From NCBI GenBank assembly GCA_035457725.1, contig DATIBC010000068.1, positions 1-11,697 of the forward strand: a stretch of DNA of 11,697 bases, given 5' to 3'. Shown here piece after piece: positions 7,016-11,697 of this stretch. How positions within the stretch are numbered: position 1 is the stretch's first letter; every line of letters starts with the position of its first letter. Position numbers and translations under genes: made by a program. This DNA comes from DATFES01 sp035457725 (GTDB lineage: Bacteria; Pseudomonadota; Alphaproteobacteria; CACIAM-22H2). A model generated the notes under the pieces. It was not told the origin of the DNA, did not search any database, and was given only the letters and a program-made list of their open reading frames with translations.

Positions 7016-9339
7016 TCGAAATCGGCAAGGTCGCGGTGATTGGCGCGGGGGCAATGGGCGCCGCCATCGCCGCGCATATTGCGAACGCGGGCGTCAAGGT
7101 TCGGCTTCTCGACGTTGCGGCGACCGACGGATCCAACCGCAATGCCGTTGCCGCGGCCGCCCTCGAGCGCCTGCTCAAGGCCGAACCGGCGCCGTTCATG
7201 CAGCGCCGCGATGCCGCGCGGATCACCGTCGGCAATATCGACGACGACATCGGACTGATCGCCGATTGCGACTGGATCATCGAGGCGATCATCGAACGGG
7301 CGGACATCAAGCGCGCGCTCTACGCGAAGATCGAGCGGGCGCGTAAACCGCAATCGATCGTCTCCTCGAACACTTCGACCTTACCGCTGGCGGCGTTGAT
7401 CGAAGGTTCGGTCGAGCGGTTCGCTTCGGACTTCCTGATCACGCATTTCTTCAACCCGCCGCGTTACATGCGGCTGCTCGAGATCGTCGCCGGTCCACGA
7501 ACCCGCACCGAGGCGGTGGTATCGATCGAACGATTCGCCGACATGCGCCTGGGCAAGGCCGTGGTACGGGCCAAGGATACCCCAGGCTTCATCGCCAACC
7601 GGATCGGCATCTACTGGCTGCAATGCGGCGTCGTACGTGCCTTCGAAGCCGGCGTCACGGTCGAGGAAGCCGACGCCGCGCTCGGTCGGCCGATCGGCGC
7701 GCCGAAGACTGGCGTGTTCGGGCTACTCGACATGGTCGGCCTCGACTTGATGCCGCATGTGCTGGCAAACATGGCGGCAGCACTTCCGGACGACGATCCG
7801 TTCCATGCCATATTCCAAGAGCCGCCACTGATCCGAAAGATGATCGCCGAGGGATACACCGGACGTAAGGGCAAGGGTGGCTTCTATCGTCTCAAGCCCG
7901 ATACTCCGGATAGGGCCAAGCAAGCCCTGGATCTTGCGAGCGGCGAATACCGCGCGGCGCAACGACCTTCGCTTGGCAGCGTGAGCGCCAGCCGCAAACG
8001 CGGCTTGCGGGCGCTGCTCGCGCATCCTGACAAGGGCGGGCGTTACGCGTGGTGGGTTCTGTCCCGCACACTGTGCTACGCGGCGCGATTGGCGCCGGAG
8101 ATCGCCGACGACGTCGTGTCGGTCGATGACGCCATGCGCCTCGGCTACAACTGGAAGCACGGCCCATTCGAGCTGATCGACCGGCTCGGGATCGACTGGT
8201 TCGTACGCCGGCTCCGCGATGCCGGGCTGCCCGTCCCGCCATTGTTGGAAATGGCGGATGGGCGCCCGTTTTATCGCGTCCAATCCAGCCGGCTCCAGCA
8301 TTTCGGCTTCGATGGGTCGTACCACGATGTCGTCCGTCCGCCCGGGGTCCTGCTGCTCGCCGACATAAAGCGCCGCAAGCGGCCGTTGGCTCGAAACCGG
8401 TCGGCGAGCCTGTGGGACATCGACGACGGAGTCGTCTGCCTCGAGTTCCACAGCAAGATGAACACGCTCAACCCGCTGACCCTCGCCATGGTGGAAAAGG
8501 CGATCCGGTTGGTTCCTCGGCGGCACCGGGCGTTGGTGATCTACAACGAGGGTGAAAATTTCTCCGTCGGCGCCAACATTGGCCTGCTCTTGGCCGCCAT
8601 GAAACTGCACGCCAGCTTTGCGATCCGATACCTCTCCCGCAAGGGGCAGCAGGTCTTTGCGAAGCTCAAATACGCGCCGTTTCCCGTCGTCGGTGCGCCG
8701 TCGGGATTGGCGCTCGGCGGTGGGTGCGAAATCCTGCTCCACTGCGCCGCCGTGCAGGCCCACGCCGAGACCTATGTCGGCCTCGTCGAAACGGGCGTCG
8801 GAATCGTTCCCGCCTGGGGTGGATGCAAGGAACTGCTGCTGCGTTGGATCGCCGACACGACGCGGCCCGGCGGTCCGATGCCGCCGGTGCTCAAGACGTT
8901 CGAAACGATCGCCATAGCGAGCGTCGCGCGATCGGCCGGCGAAGCGAGAGAACTACGCTTCCTTCGGCCGTCCGACGGCATCACGATGAATCGCGATCGG
9001 CTTCTGTGGGACGCCAAGGCGAAGGCGCTGGAGCTGACGTCGGGCTACCTCCCGCCCGAGCGCGCGCGCTTCTCGCTGCCCGGAAAAACGGCGATCGCCG
9101 CGTTGGAGCTAGCGGTCGACGGATTTCGCCGCATCGGCAAGGCGACGCATCACGACGTCCTCGTCGGTAAGACGCTAGCGACGGTGATCGGCGGCGGCGA
9201 CACCGACATAACGGAAACGCTGTGCGAAGACGATCTGCTGGCCCTCGAGCGCCATGCGCTCAGCGAACTTTCGCGCCATCCGGCGAGTATCGCGCGCGTG
9301 CAGCATGTGCTCAAGACCGGCCGGCCGTTGCGGAACTGA
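7012..9339 (+). CDS. fadN: Bifunctional 3-hydroxyacyl-CoA dehydrogenase / enoyl-CoA hydratase, FadN-type domain order
   Basis: Carries out hydration of enoyl-CoA and NAD-dependent oxidation of the 3-hydroxyacyl-CoA. The 775 residues have the dehydrogenase first and the hydratase last, as in Bacillus FadN (about 790 residues) and opposite to E. coli FadB. The Rossmann motif is VIGAGAMGAAIA (9-20). Dehydrogenase active-site elements are SSNTST (118-123), His145 in ITHFFNPPRYM, Glu157 and Asn197 in GFIANRIG. Two dehydrogenase C-terminal domains span about 190-440. The hydratase part (about 465-650) has the oxyanion site NFSVGANIG (516-524) and both expected acids, Glu573 in GLALGGGCE and Glu593 in VETGVGIVPAWGG; a helical tail follows. 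The start at 7012 is fixed by the Rossmann fold at the extreme N-terminus, the 4-bp ATGA overlap with the thiolase stop, and GAGG at 7001-7004. The frame stays open upstream, but that part is low-complexity Arg-rich and not real. Confidence 0.93.
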   Translation: MIEIGKVAVIGAGAMGAAIAAHIANAGVKVRLLDVAATDGSNRNAVAAAALERLLKAEPAPFMQRRDAARITVGNIDDDIGLIADCDWIIEAIIERADIKRALYAKIERARKPQSIVSSNTSTLPLAALIEGSVERFASDFLITHFFNPPRYMRLLEIVAGPRTRTEAVVSIERFADMRLGKAVVRAKDTPGFIANRIGIYWLQCGVVRAFEAGVTVEEADAALGRPIGAPKTGVFGLLDMVGLDLMPHVLANMAAALPDDDPFHAIFQEPPLIRKMIAEGYTGRKGKGGFYRLKPDTPDRAKQALDLASGEYRAAQRPSLGSVSASRKRGLRALLAHPDKGGRYAWWVLSRTLCYAARLAPEIADDVVSVDDAMRLGYNWKHGPFELIDRLGIDWFVRRLRDAGLPVPPLLEMADGRPFYRVQSSRLQHFGFDGSYHDVVRPPGVLLLADIKRRKRPLARNRSASLWDIDDGVVCLEFHSKMNTLNPLTLAMVEKAIRLVPRRHRALVIYNEGENFSVGANIGLLLAAMKLHASFAIRYLSRKGQQVFAKLKYAPFPVVGAPSGLALGGGCEILLHCAAVQAHAETYVGLVETGVGIVPAWGGCKELLLRWIADTTRPGGPMPPVLKTFETIAIASVARSAGEARELRFLRPSDGITMNRDRLLWDAKAKALELTSGYLPPERARFSLPGKTAIAALELAVDGFRRIGKATHHDVLVGKTLATVIGGGDTDITETLCEDDLLALERHALSELSRHPASIARVQHVLKTGRPLRN

Positions 9340-9392
9340 GCCGCCGATAGCGACGCGACCGGTGATCAACGGCCCCACATGACGCCCGGTCG
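9340..9392. other. Short gap between fadN and fadE
   Basis: These 53 bp hold no recognisable hairpin terminator or promoter, consistent with read-through from fadN. No clear Shine-Dalgarno sequence precedes the fadE ATG. An out-of-frame ATG occurs at 9379-9381 and an in-frame alternative at 9399-9401, so the exact fadE start is the least certain in the operon. Confidence 0.4.
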
Positions 9393-11681
9393 ATGGCGAT
9401 GACCTTGCTCCTGATGACGCTCGCCGCCGCGGCGATCGCGGTGTTCGGCGTTCCGGCGGTCCGCCGCCGACTGATCTCGATGCCGATCATGCGGCTGACG
9501 AAGCGCGCCCCGCCGCGCCTAAGTGATACCGAGCGCATCGCGCTCGAGGCCGGCACCGTGTGGTGGGACGGCGAGCTGTTCTCGGGGCGCCCGGATTGGC
9601 GAAAGCTCCTCGCATTCGACGTGCGGCCCCTGTCGGACCGCGAACGAGCGTTTCTCGACGGGCCGGTCGAACAATTGTGCCGCATGCTCGACGATTGGCG
9701 CATCCAGCAGGACCGCGACCTGCCCCCGGCGATCTGGAGCTATCTGAAGCGCGAGCGCTTCTTCGGCATGATCATTCCCGAGCAGTATGGCGGGCTTGGG
9801 TTCTCGGCGATCGCCCATTCGGCGGTCGTGGCGAAGATCGCCAGCCGAAGCGTGACGGCCGCGTGCACGGTGATGGTCCCCAACTCGCTCGGACCGGCCG
9901 AACTGCTGCTCCACTACGGGACCGACGAGCAGCGACGGCGCTACCTGCCGCGCCTCGCCGCAGGCGACGAAATCCCCTGCTTCGCGTTGACCGAGCCGCA
10001 TGCCGGCAGCGACGCCGCATCGACCCGCAGCACGGGTATTGTTTGCCGCGGCGTCTTCGATGGCCAGGACGTTCTTGGCGTCAAGCTCGACTGGAACAAG
10101 CGTTACATAACGCTGGCTCCGGTGGCGACCGTGATCGGCTTGGCCTTCCGGATGCGCGATCCCGACCGCCTGTTGGGCGGCGAAACCGAGCTTGGAATCA
10201 CCTGCGCCCTGATCGCGCGGGACACGCCGGGAATCATGATCGGCACCCGTCACGATCCGATGGGCGTGCCGTTCCAGAACGGGCCGATTACGGGAGTCGA
10301 TGTCTTCGTGCCGCTCGACGCCGTCATCGGCGGGCGCGGCGGAGTCGGCCAAGGCTGGCGAATGTTGATGGACTGTCTCGCGGCCGGGCGATCGATTTCG
10401 CTGCCTGCCCTGTCGGTTGCCGCCGTCGAGATTGCGGCCCGCGTCACCGGCGCCTACGCCACGGTTCGCGAGCAATTCGGCGCGCCGATCGGTCGCTTCG
10501 AGGGTGTGGGCGAGGCGCTGGCACGGATCGCCGGCCACGCCTATTTGATGGACGCGGCGCGCGTCCTCACCTGCGGCGCGGTCGACGCCGGCGAGAAGCC
10601 TGCGGTGCTGTCCGCGATCGTCAAAGCATACCTCACGCAGTGCATGCGGGCGTGCGTCGCCGACGCGATGGACATTCTTGCCGGCGCGGCGATCTGTCGC
10701 GGGCCGCGGAACATACTTGCCCGGATGCACGCCGCGGTCCCCATCGCCATCACCGTCGAAGGCGCCAATATCCTAACCCGGTCGTTGATCGTCTTCGGCC
10801 AGGGCTCGATTCGCTGCCATCCTTTCGTTCAGGACGAGATGCAGGCGCTCGAGCGCGGCGATCCAACCCTGTTCGATCGCGCGATTTTCGCCCATGGCCG
10901 ATTTTTCGTTCACAACGCAGTGCGCGCGTTCGTGCTCGCGCTGACCGGGGGGCAGTTGTCGGCCTCACCGGTCGACGGGCCGTCGGCGCGCTATTTCCGG
11001 GCGTTGACGCGATTTAGCGCCGCGTTCGCCGTCGTCGCCGACGTCCTGCTCGTTTCGCTGGGGGGCGCGCTGAAGCGGCGCGAGGCGATTAGCGGACGGA
11101 TGGCCGACGCGCTCGCCTGGATGTATCTCGCGTCGGCGGCGCTCAAGCGGTTTCACGACGACGGACAGCCCGTCGAAGAGCTACCGCTGCTGCGTTGGTC
11201 ATGCGATCTCGCGTTGTCGAATGTCCAAGCGGCGCTCGCCGGAGTACTCGACAATTTGCCCAACCGGTCGGCCGCCATCGCGTTGCGCATGCTGATCTTC
11301 CCGCTCGGCCGGCGCTTGCGGCCGCCGGACGACGCGCTCGGCGCCGAAGTTGCGCGGAGTCTTCTCGATGACGATCCCGTGCGGCGGCGCTTGACGCGCG
11401 ACATCTTCGTTCCCGACGGCGGCGAGGAAGGCTTCGGGCGGCTCGAAGCGGCGCTGGCCCTTGCCGTCGCCGCACGGCCGGCCAATCGGAAAATCCGCGA
11501 GGCGATACGGCAGGGCGCGATTGCCCCCGATCCGGCTGGCACCTTGACGGAGCGCGCGTGCGCGCAAGGCATCATCGGCGCCGAGGAACACGGCCTTCTC
11601 GGGTCCGCCGTCGCAGCATGCGATGCCGTCATGCAGGTCGACGCCTTTACCGCCGAGACATATGCGCTCCTCAAGGGCTAG
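9393..11681 (+). CDS. fadE: Acyl-CoA dehydrogenase FadE
   Basis: FAD-dependent enzyme that introduces the trans-2 double bond in acyl-CoA, the first oxidative step of beta-oxidation. The 762 residues align along their length with E. coli FadE (814). Shared blocks include AGTVWWDGELFSGRPDW (53-69), FLDGPVEQLCRM (87-98), PNSLGPAELLLHYGTDEQ (163-180), TEPHAGSDA (200-208), LDWNKRYITLAP (232-243) and AITVEGANILTRSLIVFGQG (452-471). Glu456 in VEGAN sits at the usual catalytic base position. The C-terminal third, from about 490, is the FadE-specific DUF1974-type extension, including GGALKRRE and FPLGR. The N-terminus has one hydrophobic stretch (about 3-21) followed by basic residues, suggesting membrane attachment. 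It is about 35-40 residues shorter than the E. coli N-terminus. It closes the operon, and no terminator is visible in the last 16 bp of the window. Confidence 0.95.
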   Translation: MAMTLLLMTLAAAAIAVFGVPAVRRRLISMPIMRLTKRAPPRLSDTERIALEAGTVWWDGELFSGRPDWRKLLAFDVRPLSDRERAFLDGPVEQLCRMLDDWRIQQDRDLPPAIWSYLKRERFFGMIIPEQYGGLGFSAIAHSAVVAKIASRSVTAACTVMVPNSLGPAELLLHYGTDEQRRRYLPRLAAGDEIPCFALTEPHAGSDAASTRSTGIVCRGVFDGQDVLGVKLDWNKRYITLAPVATVIGLAFRMRDPDRLLGGETELGITCALIARDTPGIMIGTRHDPMGVPFQNGPITGVDVFVPLDAVIGGRGGVGQGWRMLMDCLAAGRSISLPALSVAAVEIAARVTGAYATVREQFGAPIGRFEGVGEALARIAGHAYLMDAARVLTCGAVDAGEKPAVLSAIVKAYLTQCMRACVADAMDILAGAAICRGPRNILARMHAAVPIAITVEGANILTRSLIVFGQGSIRCHPFVQDEMQALERGDPTLFDRAIFAHGRFFVHNAVRAFVLALTGGQLSASPVDGPSARYFRALTRFSAAFAVVADVLLVSLGGALKRREAISGRMADALAWMYLASAALKRFHDDGQPVEELPLLRWSCDLALSNVQAALAGVLDNLPNRSAAIALRMLIFPLGRRLRPPDDALGAEVARSLLDDDPVRRRLTRDIFVPDGGEEGFGRLEAALALAVAARPANRKIREAIRQGAIAPDPAGTLTERACAQGIIGAEEHGLLGSAVAACDAVMQVDAFTAETYALLKG

Positions 11682-11697
11682 GCGGTCCCGCGCCCAG

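Noticed and set aside
5762..7054. Minus-strand open frame of 430 codons opposite the thiolase
   Set aside because: The opposite strand encodes a thiolase with all active-site motifs; the antisense product is Arg-rich and matches no family I know.
9519..10730. Minus-strand open frame of 403 codons opposite fadE
   Set aside because: It is antisense to strongly conserved FadE sequence and has low-complexity His/Arg/Asp-rich composition.
9560..11017. Plus-strand open frame of 485 codons within fadE
   Set aside because: It is an out-of-frame, Arg-rich translation of fadE without any domain.

Overview
The window is GC-rich bacterial DNA with dense coding and long spurious antisense reading frames. 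Gene content (HisM-type permease, IclR regulator, FadD/FadE-type lipid genes) and codon bias fit a Gram-negative proteobacterium, most likely an alphaproteobacterium. That placement is an inference; no rRNA or marker gene is present to fix it.

Left part (1-1753): a polar amino-acid ABC transporter permease runs off the left edge on the minus strand. It is divergent from an IclR-family regulator (720-1532, plus). The roughly 180-bp gap between them has two back-to-back -35-like boxes sharing a CAATTG core and a TTCAT-CC-ATGAA palindrome over the plus-strand -10. The regulator may therefore control itself and the transporter. A 221-bp, locally AT-richer gap (1533-1753) then precedes the main gene cluster.

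Right part (1754-11681): four co-directional genes form a probable operon with gaps of 12 bp, a 4-bp overlap and 53 bp. The first is a 1369-residue three-module protein: a PlsB/PlsC-type acyltransferase, a serine alpha/beta hydrolase of the carboxylesterase/monoacylglycerol-lipase type, and a FadD-like acyl-CoA ligase. It is followed by a FadA-type thiolase, a FadN-type 3-hydroxyacyl-CoA dehydrogenase/enoyl-CoA hydratase and a FadE acyl-CoA dehydrogenase.

Together these genes could release a fatty acid from an ester, activate it to acyl-CoA, and then either oxidise it through the whole beta-oxidation cycle (FadE, FadN, FadA) or re-esterify it to a glycerolipid. The most notable item is the single polypeptide joining ester hydrolysis, acyl activation and acyl transfer. 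No RNA genes, insertion sequences, CRISPR arrays or clear rho-independent terminators were seen.
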